Shown: piece by piece, positions 51,298-61,201 of the stretch
How the letters are laid out: each line of letters begins with the position of its first letter
Numbering within the stretch: position 1 is the first letter of the stretch
Assembly (NCBI GenBank): GCA_049334165.1
Contig: JBEGHD010000017.1
Length of the DNA stretch: 64,000 nucleotides
Strand: one strand, 5' to 3'
Source: JBEGHD01 sp049334165
Lineage (GTDB): Bacteria > Bacteroidota > Bacteroidia > Flavobacteriales_D > Sanyastnellaceae
Notes under the pieces: model-generated
Told to the model about the DNA's origin: nothing
What the model saw: only the letters and a program-made list of their open reading frames with translations
Databases searched by the model: none
Program-made: the position numbers and the translations under genes

Positions 51298-52122
51298 TCC
51301 CCTGTTACCCTTGTCCGCAATTGTGCGGTGTTCAAGGGCAAATGGAAAGGCGATTTAACCTTTTAATACTTGTTGAACTCTCTAGCAAAGATAGGAAGTT
51401 TTCATCAGGAGATTTTGTGAAAAAACTCTCAATAATACTGGTCTTTCAGTGTGAAAAACGTCTTAAGTAACACATAAACAGCGTGTTGAGAAATAATGTG
51501 TTCGGAGGATCATTCAATAAGAGTTCAATCTAATCTCTCAGATACTGTTGGAAAGCTATATTTTTTGTGACCCTCTTTAAGTTTCTGGTGAGTGTTTCGT
51601 GAACGATGCCATATTTGGTTCTCTCTAATTGCCACTGGATAAGAATAAAACTTTTGTGAATCAATGGGTTTGGAGTTGATTTATTTTATCGACCTCTCTT
51701 TCTGATTTGGTTTTCTGATCAACATAATGATAAGTTCTGAATCATTAAACAGAGTGTTAATGTTGGGATCTCAAATGTTTGGAAGGCGCGAATGCAATGC
51801 GAATTGAGGTATGCATTTATGCCAGTAAACCTGGAGTTGAGGAGGAATAAAACTAATGCATAAAAATGCTTCTGATGTCTTCGATCCAGATGATGGAAGG
51901 ACTTTGCCGATTGGTCTTAGTAAGTTAAATACTGTAAAATAGTCTTAACTACTCAAAAACAATGTTTTATATCAATCGAGAGTAGGTGTTGTGTAGGGTG
52001 TTTTTAATAGGTAGGGACCAGTTGAGTGTTGTTGAATTCTCGTGGTGTCAGAACTGATGCTATCTTGAGCCCTTCTCATGTAACGCTTTTTTAATAATTC
52101 TTTTAATCAAACTTTTTACCGA
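51298..52122. other. 825-bp intergenic region, largely empty
   Basis: AT-rich gap between the divergent regulator and PNGase F-like genes. Besides the possible -7 box for the regulator, nothing convincing was found: no gene, repeat or hairpin. The size suggests long leaders, regulatory sites or a decayed gene. Confidence 0.5.
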
Positions 52123-54645
52123 ATGAATACTCTCTACTTCAAAGTTTTTACAAGCTTATTCTTGTTGTCGGTTTTCTTTATACCGGGCTCAAGTTCTGCT
52201 CAGAGTAATATCTACCTCCACTTCGATGGTCAGGACGACTATGTTGAGTTTCCAAATGCTTCTTCCTATTTGAGTGGCTCCAATACGATCTCGATGGCCG
52301 GTTGGTTTTACACTGAAGAATTGATTTATGGCCAGGGCATGATGAGTATTCGTGGAGGAGGAACTGGTGATGGCCAGATGTATTTGATCCAATTGAACAA
52401 CGGAACAGTTGAGTGTCGGGTGATGACAAGCACTGGTTTACACGAGTTTGTTGCTCCGGCAGGAACAATCGAAGCTGGAGTTTGGCAGCATTTAGTTTGG
52501 GTTTTTAATGAGAATGAACTTGAGTTGTTTGTGGATGGAGTGTCTATCGGAACAAGCGCGGCTTCAGGTACTTTTGATTCTGATGATCGTCCTTTTACAA
52601 TTGGGAAGACTCTTCAATCAGGTCTCAACTTTGTTTTTAAAGGCCGAGCGGACGAGGTTTCTCTTTGGAACAAAGCCCTTTCTCAAGCTGAAGTTGAAGA
52701 CATGATTGCCAATGAGTTGGAAGGTGATGAAGAAGGATTGATCACTTACTATAAGTTTAATCAGGGTGTTCCAGGTGGAAATAACCAGGCCATTGATGAG
52801 CTCATTTCTGAAGTTGGAACAGGTGAAAGAAATGCCTTCTTTCAAAACATGGCCCTCAACGGAGAGACATCGAATTTTGGTGGAGAACTGGAAGATGGGT
52901 TTCAGGTGATCAATTTCGATCTAATCGGAAATAAGTTGATTAACGATGATCCTTTTGAACTCTCGGCAACAGCCACATCCGGCCTTCCAATTTCATTCGA
53001 GATTGTTTCTGGTCCTGCAACGATTGACGGCAACACTGTTACCCTGACAGGCGAGCCTGGTGAAGTTACCATTCAGGCGAGCCAGGACGGAAACGATATT
53101 TATGATCCGGCAACAGATGTTGTTGTGAGCTTTGAGGTTCTTGACCCTGAGGAAGTATTGGCAGAGGTGGAGTTGCTCCACCCGCTTGCTGGAGATGTTC
53201 ATGTTCCTGAGCTAATGCCTTTGAAGGTTGCTGTCAGAACTTCCATTGGATATGAAGATTTGTTTTCTGTTGAGTCGGTCGAGGTTATGATTGACGGCCA
53301 ATCTGTTGAACTCGAAGATTGGGAAAACGGCTTTTTTACAGGTTGGTGGACGCCCGAAGAATACGGTGAGTTTGATATTTCGATCCTTGCAAACAATAAC
53401 TTTGGAAATGGTCAGCAAGAAATGCAAACAATCAACATTGTTTCTGAAACATCGGACGTGACGACCCTGGCCACTGATGAAGTTTGGGTTAATGCCGATA
53501 TTTCTTCAGTAACTGTAGAATCTGACCTGCCGAGCCATATCGGAGCTTACGACCAGATAATTGGCACCTTGTACATCGATTGCCCCGATGGTGGCTGTGA
53601 TCCCTGGGATCGAGTTTCGTCTGTCGAAGTGCAAGGCAAGAATGGTGAGTGGTTCGAGATTATTCGCTATATGACTCCTTATGGTGTGGCGTGCAGTCAT
53701 CAGATTGATCTAACAGATTTTGCTTCGCTGCTCAGCGGAAAAACCAGGTTTAGAGTAAACCTCGGGACTTTCGATAATGGTTTTTTATATACTCTTGAAC
53801 TCGATTATCAAGCTGGAGTTCCTGAATACCCATACTCTCAGGTCAAAAAACTTTGGTACCAAACATATCAGTTTGGGGATATGGCAAATCTTCAGCCAAC
53901 AGAAGATATTACTTTTTACTTTCCAGAAAATACAAGCGCGGCTAAAATGAAGCTCGTTTCTTCAGGTCACGGCTGGGGTGAAAACAACACGAGCAATGCC
54001 GCTGAGTTTAATGAGAATACTCACCACATTTGGGTTGATGGCGAGGAGACATTTGAACAAAATAACTGGAATGATTGCGATCCTAACCCTGACAATTGCA
54101 GTCCACAGGCAGGAACCTGGTACTTCAATAGAGCTGGGTGGTGTCCGGGTACGATTGCACAGTTTTTCGACTACGACATGACCAGTTTTGTTGGTCAGGG
54201 AGAAATTGACCTCGAATATATCTTTGACGAAGATTACGTGGATTTCTGTCATCCAAACAATCCCGATTGTGTTTCGGGGTCAACATGTCCAAATTGTGAC
54301 GATGGCTTCAATCCGCATCTGATCGTTTCATCTTACCTCATTTCTCTGGGGCAGGCACCTATTTCGACAAATATTGATGAAAACTCAGAAAGTATAAATC
54401 AAGGTCTGAATCTTTATCCGAATCCATCAACTGGTCAATTCTATATTGAAGTGGAAGAGAGTGTTTCAAACGGTTCGATCGAAATCTACAACCAGCTTGG
54501 TGCTCTTGTAAAGCAAGTGGACTCTGTAAGTTTACCAAAACAAGGTCAGCACAAACTCGACATAGGCGGAATGGCTCCAGGAGTCTACGTGGTTCAGGTA
54601 AGATCAGCGTCAAGGACACTTACCCAGCGACTCATTCTCGAATAA
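52123..54645 (+). CDS. T9SS-secreted PNGase F-like protein with LamG domain
   Basis: 840 residues. A signal peptide ends SSSAQ. A LamG/concanavalin-like domain (about 27-225; 'FDGQDDYVEFPNASS', 'VDEVSLWN'-like 'ADEVSLWNKALS') and an Ig-like unit (about 285-345) follow. Residues about 450-755 match both halves of peptide-N-glycosidase F: 'CDPWDRVSSVEV' with the Asp that aligns to PNGase F Asp60, 'WFEIIRYMTPYG', 'LLSGKT', 'SGHGWG', 'NAAEFNENTHHI' (Glu aligned to Glu206), and 'AGTWYFNRAGWCPG'. The residue aligned to Glu118 appears to be Gly (LGTFDNG versus TETW). The end is a type A sorting domain ('LYPNPSTGQFYI'). Likely removes or binds N-glycans outside the cell. Confidence 0.88.
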   Translation: MNTLYFKVFTSLFLLSVFFIPGSSSAQSNIYLHFDGQDDYVEFPNASSYLSGSNTISMAGWFYTEELIYGQGMMSIRGGGTGDGQMYLIQLNNGTVECRVMTSTGLHEFVAPAGTIEAGVWQHLVWVFNENELELFVDGVSIGTSAASGTFDSDDRPFTIGKTLQSGLNFVFKGRADEVSLWNKALSQAEVEDMIANELEGDEEGLITYYKFNQGVPGGNNQAIDELISEVGTGERNAFFQNMALNGETSNFGGELEDGFQVINFDLIGNKLINDDPFELSATATSGLPISFEIVSGPATIDGNTVTLTGEPGEVTIQASQDGNDIYDPATDVVVSFEVLDPEEVLAEVELLHPLAGDVHVPELMPLKVAVRTSIGYEDLFSVESVEVMIDGQSVELEDWENGFFTGWWTPEEYGEFDISILANNNFGNGQQEMQTINIVSETSDVTTLATDEVWVNADISSVTVESDLPSHIGAYDQIIGTLYIDCPDGGCDPWDRVSSVEVQGKNGEWFEIIRYMTPYGVACSHQIDLTDFASLLSGKTRFRVNLGTFDNGFLYTLELDYQAGVPEYPYSQVKKLWYQTYQFGDMANLQPTEDITFYFPENTSAAKMKLVSSGHGWGENNTSNAAEFNENTHHIWVDGEETFEQNNWNDCDPNPDNCSPQAGTWYFNRAGWCPGTIAQFFDYDMTSFVGQGEIDLEYIFDEDYVDFCHPNNPDCVSGSTCPNCDDGFNPHLIVSSYLISLGQAPISTNIDENSESINQGLNLYPNPSTGQFYIEVEESVSNGSIEIYNQLGALVKQVDSVSLPKQGQHKLDIGGMAPGVYVVQVRSASRTLTQRLILE

Positions 54646-54653
54646 GAAAACTT

Positions 54654-54682
54654 GACTACCCGATGAGCCGGTGTAGTCTTTT
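54654..54682 (+). terminator. Terminator after the PNGase F-like gene
   Basis: GACTAC-CCG, loop, CGG-T-GTAGTC (9 bp, one bulge) and TTTT, ending 34 bases before the next start. Confidence 0.65.
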
Positions 54683-54716
54683 GGAATAGAATCTATTAAT
54701 CTTTAATCAAATCTAA

Positions 54717-57700
54717 ATGCTCATGAATTTATACTACAAGAGGTCCCAATTGCTTAGAGGCTTTTTGGCTTCGTGCATTCTACTGAGTGCATTCTTACTT
54801 CAGGGACAAACCTACAATCAGGTCGAGTTCACTTCTGGACTCACAGCTGATGTGATTGCCAATGGAGTTGGAGCACCTTCATCTTCAACAAACAATGACA
54901 TAGACGGTGGTGATTACGTCTACATTTCGGAGGACTACCAGCTTGATGCCGGTGATGCGCCTCTCGGATTTGGACTTCCATCAGATGGAATTATCGTGAG
55001 CCCTACAGAAGATGGAATGGATTTTCAAATGTCTCCATTCGCGACCCCCTACACGGGCAACAACTCTATGAGGCTTGAAGCCAGCGGTTCTACTGGAACA
55101 TTGGAGTTTGCTGACCTTAACCCAGCGGTGAGTGTTCACTTTTTAGTGATGTCTGGTGGCGGGCCTGGTAGTATTACCGGAACGATCCACTTTCTGGACG
55201 GAAGCACTCAGTCAATTGCACTTACCAATGTGCCGGACTGGTACAATGGTACTTCTCTGCCTACAGCGATTGGTGGGATCGGCCGTGTAAATCTTGCTAG
55301 CGAGGATGTTGATAATCCCGCAGGAAATCCTCGAGTTTATGAATTGACTGTGGACATAAATGAAGAAAATTACGATAAAACTATTACCAGCGTAGACTTT
55401 GTGAAAGGAGCTGCCGGAGGTGGCGTTGTAAATGTTTTTGCAATGAGCTACAAGGAGACTCCTTCTTGCTTTCCTCCCTCAGATTTGACTGTTGACAATA
55501 TTACCACTAGCTCTGTTGATTTGAGCTGGACACCAGATGGTGCCCATGTGAGCTGGGAATATATGGTGCAGCCTGCAGGTAACGGAGTTCCTACCATGCC
55601 TGGAAATGGTACTGCTGATAATCCAGTTGAAGTAGGTGGACTGAGTCCGGACACTAATTATGAAGTGTACATTCGCGGAAACTGCAACACAGATGGCTAC
55701 AGCCAATGGATTGGCCCGGTTAATTTCACAACACCTGTAGAGATCGAATGCGATCAAGGTGAATATGATTTCAACTACTGCTATGGCAACAACGAGAATG
55801 TTTCGTTTAGCTACATGTCCGAAAATTCAGCTCCATTGACCGTTGAATTTAACTCAGGATCTTTTCAGAATAATTTCTTTGGCGGAGGAACTGCTGACGA
55901 CTTCATTATTTATGATGGAATTGATGAGAGCGGAATGGTTCTTTTCAATAGTGATAATAACGGTAACAATGTTGAAGGTCTTGAATTTGAACTAACTTCA
56001 GGTAGCCTTTACATGACAATTACTTCAAATGGCTTTACCTCTTGCTCAAGCGGAGCTCAAAATGCTTTGGAGTACACAGTTTATTGTTCAGAGTCGACAG
56101 CAGCATGCGTTCGTGTGGATGATGTAATTGTTTCTGATGTTGCTGCACTTTCTGCTCAAATTGGGTGGACGGCAGTAGAAGGACAAACAGACTGGGAAGT
56201 TGCAGTTCAGCCTGCCGGAACAGGTGAGCCAACTGAAGCTGGGACGCCAACTATGAACAATCCTTTCACACCATCGGATCTAGATCCTGAAACGGAGTAT
56301 GAAGTTTACGTTAGAGCGAATTGTGGTGCCGATGGAACGAGTATTTGGGAAGGGCCAGTCGAGTTTACAACGACCATTGCATGCCCAGCCCCAACTAATT
56401 TGAGCGTGTCGGATGTAACTCCTACAAGTGCTCAATTGCATTGGGAAGGTACACCCGACCAAACCGAATGGGAAGTAGCTGTTCAAACGCAAGGATCAGG
56501 CGTACCTACCGAGGCAGACGTAACTCTTCCGGCAGAATCTTTTGTTACTGGAATAGATCCGGGCGTTACATATGAGTTTTACGTTCGCGGAAACTGTGGA
56601 GTAGACCTCGGGATGAGTGACTGGGCCGGACCATTTGTTTTTGGTGGCTACGCAGCTATGGAAATTACAGCAGGTCTTTCAGACGATGTTATCGCCAATG
56701 GAGTTGGTGACCCAAATACTACTACAACAAACGATCTTGACGGTGTCAACTATGTATACATGTCAGAAGATTATCAGGAACAAGCTGGTGACCCATTGCA
56801 AGGCTTTGGATTGCCAGCCAACGGTGTTCTGAATAGTCCGAACACGCCAGGTCTGATTTTCCACATGTCTCCGGAAGCTACTCCTTATGAAGGAAACAAT
56901 TCTTTGAGAATTGAGACAACCGGAAACAGTGGACTTTTGGAGTTCAACAACAATCAACCCGCTCAAGCTGTATTCTTAGCTGGAGTTTCAGGTAGCGGTT
57001 CGGCCAACCTAAACGGGACGATCAACTTTGCAGATGGTTCTTCACAGCCGATTCCTTCTACCTTGGTTCCGGATTGGTATTTCCAAAATTCTCAGCCGAT
57101 CATCATTCAGGGAATGGGAAGGGTGAATCTCAACAATAATAATGTTGAAAGTGACCCCAACAACCCAAGAGTTTATCAACTGGAGATTCCGATAAACCCG
57201 GAGAATCAGACGAAGATAATTGAGAGTATGGAGATCGTAAAAGAGTCTGGAAGCGGAGTGATGAACATCTTCGCGGCTAGTCTTTGCTTTACGCCAACAT
57301 GCATCATTCCTGGCGAACCAGTAGTTTCTGATGTAGCGCCTTTTTCAGCTACGATCGACTGGACAGCTCCCGAAGGACAGGACGCCTGGGAAATTGCAAT
57401 TGTTGAGTCTGGAGCAGAAATTCCCGCTTCAGGAACAGCTGTAACAGAAACAACTTATCCAGCAGCTGACCTTATGGACAACACTACATATGATGTTTAC
57501 ATCCGTACTTCTTGCGGAGCTGTATTCAGCGATTGGGTTGGGCCAGTAGAGTTTACTACTCCAGTTGCATGTGAATTACCTACAGGTCTTTCAGCAACAA
57601 ACATTCAGTCGACCAGTGCCGACCTCTCATGGACAGGTGCAGAAGGCCAAACCGAATGGGAAGTAGTTGTGCAGCTCGAAGGTACTGGCGAGCCGACTGA

Positions 57701-60700
57701 AGCAGGAGAGCCTGCCGCTACAGAATCTTTCGATGCAGATGGATTGTCTAGTGGATCAATCTATGAATTCTATGTTCGCGGATATTGCGGAGAAGTATTC
57801 GGCTGGAGCGACTGGGCAGGACCTTACACTTTCGGTGGATATACCACTTTGGAAGTAACATCTGGTTTTTCTGCTGATGTCATTGCCAATGGAGTTGGAA
57901 CTCCTGACATGACTACAACAAATGACCTTGATGGAGCGAGCTACGCATACCTCTCTGAAGATTATCAAGAGGAAGAAGGAGATGCACTGCTCGGATTTGG
58001 ACTTCCTGTGAGTGGTGTGCTGACTAGCCCGAATGTTCCCGGATTGACCTATCAAATGTCGCCATTTGCCGATCCTTACGAAGGGGATAACTCTTTGAGA
58101 ATCGACACAATTGGCAATGGTGGAACACTTGAAATTGCCGATGCAACTCCGGCACAGACTATTTATCTCGCAGCTGTATCGGGTAGTGGTGAATCTTTCA
58201 TTACAGGATCAATCAATTTTGATGATGGAACCTCTCAAGCCATCGCATCTTCTTTGATCCCCGACTGGTATGGGTCTAATGCACTGCCGGTGATCATTTC
58301 TGAAATTGGTCGGATTAGCCTGGCAGATTATGGGACTCAAGATCCGTTTAACAACCCTCGGATTTATCAGCTTACAATAGATCTCGATCCTGAGAATCAG
58401 GCAAAAATCATTGAGAGCATTGATATCACAAAGGATTCTGGAAGCGGAGTGGCAAATATTTTTGCCGTGAGTATGCGTTTTGCCCCAACTTGTATCGCAC
58501 CTGCCGACCTGGCTGTGACAGACATCGATCCAACTTCTGCAAATGTTTCTTGGTCTGCCCTTGACGGACAGACTGATTGGGAAGTAGCCATTGTTCCATC
58601 AGGCGATGAAATCCCTGAAAATGGAACGGCAGTTTCCGAGACGCAATACGAGGCAATGGACTTGGATCCGGGCACCGACTATGACGTTTATGTTAGAAGC
58701 GATTGTGGTGATGAGTACAGCGAGTGGGTGGGCCCAGTTTCATTCAGCACGCCAATCGGAATTGATTGTAATTCAGGAATGAACAACTTTACCTTCTGCT
58801 ATGAGAATAATCAGTTTACTTCATTCCTCTATAGCTCACTTGACGGCAGTTCACTTGCAATCATGTTCAATGCCGGAACCCTGGAAGATTCGTTTAACGG
58901 CACGTATGACGACCTTATCATTTATGACGGAATGGATGATAGTGGTGAAGTCCTTTTCAATAGCGATGAAGATGGATTCGAAATGGCAGGATTGCTGTTC
59001 GTAGCCGAATCGGGCAGCATTTACATGACAGTTCAGGGCGATGTTTCAAACTCTTGCGGTTCTGGAAGTGAAGAAGCGTTAGACTATGATGTTTTCTGTA
59101 CGTCTGCAGACGTGTGTATCGCTCCTTCAGATCTACAGTTAGTTTCTCTTTCAGCTACAACTGCTGAGATAGCGTGGACGTCATTTGGTGGTTCAACTGA
59201 CTGGGAAATTGTTGTACAGCCAGCTGGCACCGGTGAGCCAACAGAAGCGGGAACAGCCACAATGGACAACCCTTACACAGCCACAGACCTAGATCCAGAC
59301 ACTGACTACGAAGTGTACGTGAGAATGGATTGTGGGGAAGGTGAACTAACCAGTTGGTCAGGACCACTGAACTTCACAACGCCAATCGAAATCGTTTGTG
59401 CGGATGGTGTTCAGAACTTTACGCACTGTTATGAAAATAACGAGACGTCAAGTTTCAGTTACTCGTCATCAACAGGTGAATCGCTGACAATTAGCTTCAA
59501 TGCCGGTACAATGGAATTCAACGATTTCGCTGGTAACACCTACGATGATCTCATTATTTACGATGGCGTTGATGAGTCAGGTGCCGTACTCTTCAACAGT
59601 GATGTGGACGGTGGTGAACTGTCAGGGTTGACTTTCGAAGCAACTTCTGGAAACATCTATATGACGATAAACTCAGACGGTTCTTTCTCTTGTGGATCTG
59701 GTAATGAAGAGTCGCTGGACTACGACATCTATTGCTCATCTTACGTTTCTTGTGAAGCTCCTATAGAATTGATGGTGGCAGAAATCACTGAAACTTCAGC
59801 TGAGCTTAGCTGGACCGCGGGTATCGGTCAAACTGATTGGGAAATAGTTGTGCAAGCAGCAGGAACTGGTGTTCCAACTGGGGCCGGTACAGCAACAACT
59901 GATAATCCTTATACGGTGATGGATTTGGATCCTTCAACAGATTACGAATTCTACGTAAGAGTGAATTGTGGTGAGGAGACCTTCAGCGAATGGTCAGAGC
60001 CACAAACATTCTCAACATTGACTCCACCTTGTGAAGATCCAACAGAACTTACCGTTTCTGACATCAACCCAACTTCGGCCCAATTGAGTTGGACTGCTGC
60101 AGACGGTCAAACTGACTGGGAAATTGTAGTTCAGCCATCAGGTTCTGGTGAACCTACAGGCGCTGGTATTGCCACTCAAGACAACCCTTACACTGTAATG
60201 GATCTTGATCCTGAAACGGAGTACGAGTTTTATGTGAGGGCAGATTGTGGTGATGACAACTTTAGTGACTGGTCAGGTCCAGAACTCTTTATCACCGGAG
60301 TGCTGATTTGCGAAGATCCAACAGATCTTTCAGCTACTGACATCACAGCAACTTCAGCGGTGTTGAGCTGGACCGCTGGTGAAGGACAAACCGACTGGGA
60401 AGTTGTTGTTCAACCTGCCGGATCGGGTGAACCAACTGGAGCTGGCACAGCAACTCAGGACAACCCATACACTGCAATGGATCTCGATGCTGAAACAGAT
60501 TATGAGTTCTATGTGAGAGCAGATTGTGGTGACGGAAATTATAGTGAGTGGGTAGGTCCACAAACGTTTATGACGCTCGTAGGAGTTGGAGAATACGAGC
60601 TCTCTGGAGTGTCGGTATTCCCGAATCCATTTAGCAACTCAATCACTATTGACTCAGAGCAAAAACTCGACAACATCAGAGTGATGAACGTTGCCGGTCA

Positions 60701-60824
60701 GGTAGTTTATGAAACAGCTGGTGACTCTCGAGTAATCGATCTATCAAAGCTTGAATCAGGTGTCTATTTCCTTGAAGTAAAAGCTGATTCGATGATTAAC
60801 CGTATGCGAATAGTTAAAGATTAG
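54717..60824 (+). CDS. Giant T9SS type A protein with FN3, CUB-like and an unassigned repeated module
   Basis: 2035 residues with a signal peptide (ends FLLQGQ). It combines: three copies of an unassigned module of about 215 residues ('SG..ADVIANGVG', 'YISEDYQ', 'GFGLP..G', 'PDWY', 'G.GR.NL') starting near 33, 645 and 1042; about ten FN3 domains with near-identical 'TDWE..VQP.G.GEPT.AGT' and 'DLDP.T.YE.YVR..CG'; three CUB-like domains ('DDLIIYDG.DESG.VLFNSD') near 342, 1349 and 1559; and a type A sorting domain ('VSVFPNPFSNSITI', 'GVYFLEVKA'). It is a surface adhesin-like protein; no enzyme motif. Internal near-identity makes assembly error possible. Confidence 0.9.
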   Translation: MLMNLYYKRSQLLRGFLASCILLSAFLLQGQTYNQVEFTSGLTADVIANGVGAPSSSTNNDIDGGDYVYISEDYQLDAGDAPLGFGLPSDGIIVSPTEDGMDFQMSPFATPYTGNNSMRLEASGSTGTLEFADLNPAVSVHFLVMSGGGPGSITGTIHFLDGSTQSIALTNVPDWYNGTSLPTAIGGIGRVNLASEDVDNPAGNPRVYELTVDINEENYDKTITSVDFVKGAAGGGVVNVFAMSYKETPSCFPPSDLTVDNITTSSVDLSWTPDGAHVSWEYMVQPAGNGVPTMPGNGTADNPVEVGGLSPDTNYEVYIRGNCNTDGYSQWIGPVNFTTPVEIECDQGEYDFNYCYGNNENVSFSYMSENSAPLTVEFNSGSFQNNFFGGGTADDFIIYDGIDESGMVLFNSDNNGNNVEGLEFELTSGSLYMTITSNGFTSCSSGAQNALEYTVYCSESTAACVRVDDVIVSDVAALSAQIGWTAVEGQTDWEVAVQPAGTGEPTEAGTPTMNNPFTPSDLDPETEYEVYVRANCGADGTSIWEGPVEFTTTIACPAPTNLSVSDVTPTSAQLHWEGTPDQTEWEVAVQTQGSGVPTEADVTLPAESFVTGIDPGVTYEFYVRGNCGVDLGMSDWAGPFVFGGYAAMEITAGLSDDVIANGVGDPNTTTTNDLDGVNYVYMSEDYQEQAGDPLQGFGLPANGVLNSPNTPGLIFHMSPEATPYEGNNSLRIETTGNSGLLEFNNNQPAQAVFLAGVSGSGSANLNGTINFADGSSQPIPSTLVPDWYFQNSQPIIIQGMGRVNLNNNNVESDPNNPRVYQLEIPINPENQTKIIESMEIVKESGSGVMNIFAASLCFTPTCIIPGEPVVSDVAPFSATIDWTAPEGQDAWEIAIVESGAEIPASGTAVTETTYPAADLMDNTTYDVYIRTSCGAVFSDWVGPVEFTTPVACELPTGLSATNIQSTSADLSWTGAEGQTEWEVVVQLEGTGEPTEAGEPAATESFDADGLSSGSIYEFYVRGYCGEVFGWSDWAGPYTFGGYTTLEVTSGFSADVIANGVGTPDMTTTNDLDGASYAYLSEDYQEEEGDALLGFGLPVSGVLTSPNVPGLTYQMSPFADPYEGDNSLRIDTIGNGGTLEIADATPAQTIYLAAVSGSGESFITGSINFDDGTSQAIASSLIPDWYGSNALPVIISEIGRISLADYGTQDPFNNPRIYQLTIDLDPENQAKIIESIDITKDSGSGVANIFAVSMRFAPTCIAPADLAVTDIDPTSANVSWSALDGQTDWEVAIVPSGDEIPENGTAVSETQYEAMDLDPGTDYDVYVRSDCGDEYSEWVGPVSFSTPIGIDCNSGMNNFTFCYENNQFTSFLYSSLDGSSLAIMFNAGTLEDSFNGTYDDLIIYDGMDDSGEVLFNSDEDGFEMAGLLFVAESGSIYMTVQGDVSNSCGSGSEEALDYDVFCTSADVCIAPSDLQLVSLSATTAEIAWTSFGGSTDWEIVVQPAGTGEPTEAGTATMDNPYTATDLDPDTDYEVYVRMDCGEGELTSWSGPLNFTTPIEIVCADGVQNFTHCYENNETSSFSYSSSTGESLTISFNAGTMEFNDFAGNTYDDLIIYDGVDESGAVLFNSDVDGGELSGLTFEATSGNIYMTINSDGSFSCGSGNEESLDYDIYCSSYVSCEAPIELMVAEITETSAELSWTAGIGQTDWEIVVQAAGTGVPTGAGTATTDNPYTVMDLDPSTDYEFYVRVNCGEETFSEWSEPQTFSTLTPPCEDPTELTVSDINPTSAQLSWTAADGQTDWEIVVQPSGSGEPTGAGIATQDNPYTVMDLDPETEYEFYVRADCGDDNFSDWSGPELFITGVLICEDPTDLSATDITATSAVLSWTAGEGQTDWEVVVQPAGSGEPTGAGTATQDNPYTAMDLDAETDYEFYVRADCGDGNYSEWVGPQTFMTLVGVGEYELSGVSVFPNPFSNSITIDSEQKLDNIRVMNVAGQVVYETAGDSRVIDLSKLESGVYFLEVKADSMINRMRIVKD

Positions 60825-61201
60825 GTTTAAGGCAATTTGCATACTTATCCAGGGCCACGTAGCAAAAGCTGCGTGGCCTTTTTTTTGTTTTTGTAAAATT
60901 GAAAAGTCTACTGAATTAAGGTTGTACTCAAGTTCTTCTGATCACTCATAAGCAGCTGTGGAAAGGTTATGAATCTGTTAATATTGAATAATCAAGAAAT
61001 CCTTAATTTGCCTTTTATTCTGCAGATTTAAAGTAGCTGGTTGATATTGAGCCAATCCCACCTGGTGGGAGTATCTTCTTTGCACTTTTATATTTTTGCT
61101 GACTAACATTTGGATGGGTTACGTGTTGGACGAAGAGGGTAGAAAAATGTTAGAATTGCAGCTGATGCAGCCCACATTTTCTGAACTAAAAAATTCTTTA
61201 G
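60825..61201. other. 377-bp gap before nhaA: terminator, palindrome and weak promoter
   Basis: Besides the terminator, it holds a perfect inverted repeat TCCCACC-T-GGTGGGA (61056-61070), 35 bases before a possible -7 box TATTTTTG (61091-61098). The repeat could be an operator for nhaA. No gene. Confidence 0.4.
60853..60886 (+). terminator. Terminator of the giant T9SS gene
   Basis: GGCCACGTAGC-AAAA-GCTGCGTGGCC (11 bp, one wobble pair) followed by eight T, 29 bases after the stop. Confidence 0.92.

Noticed and set aside
51856..51942. ATG-started 28-codon frame in the 825-bp gap
   Set aside because: Too short and without any signal or conservation clue.
59115..60570. Regular repeats considered as a CRISPR array
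   Set aside because: Repeats are in frame within one protein and encode FN3 domains of about 90 residues; there are no short identical repeats with unique spacers.
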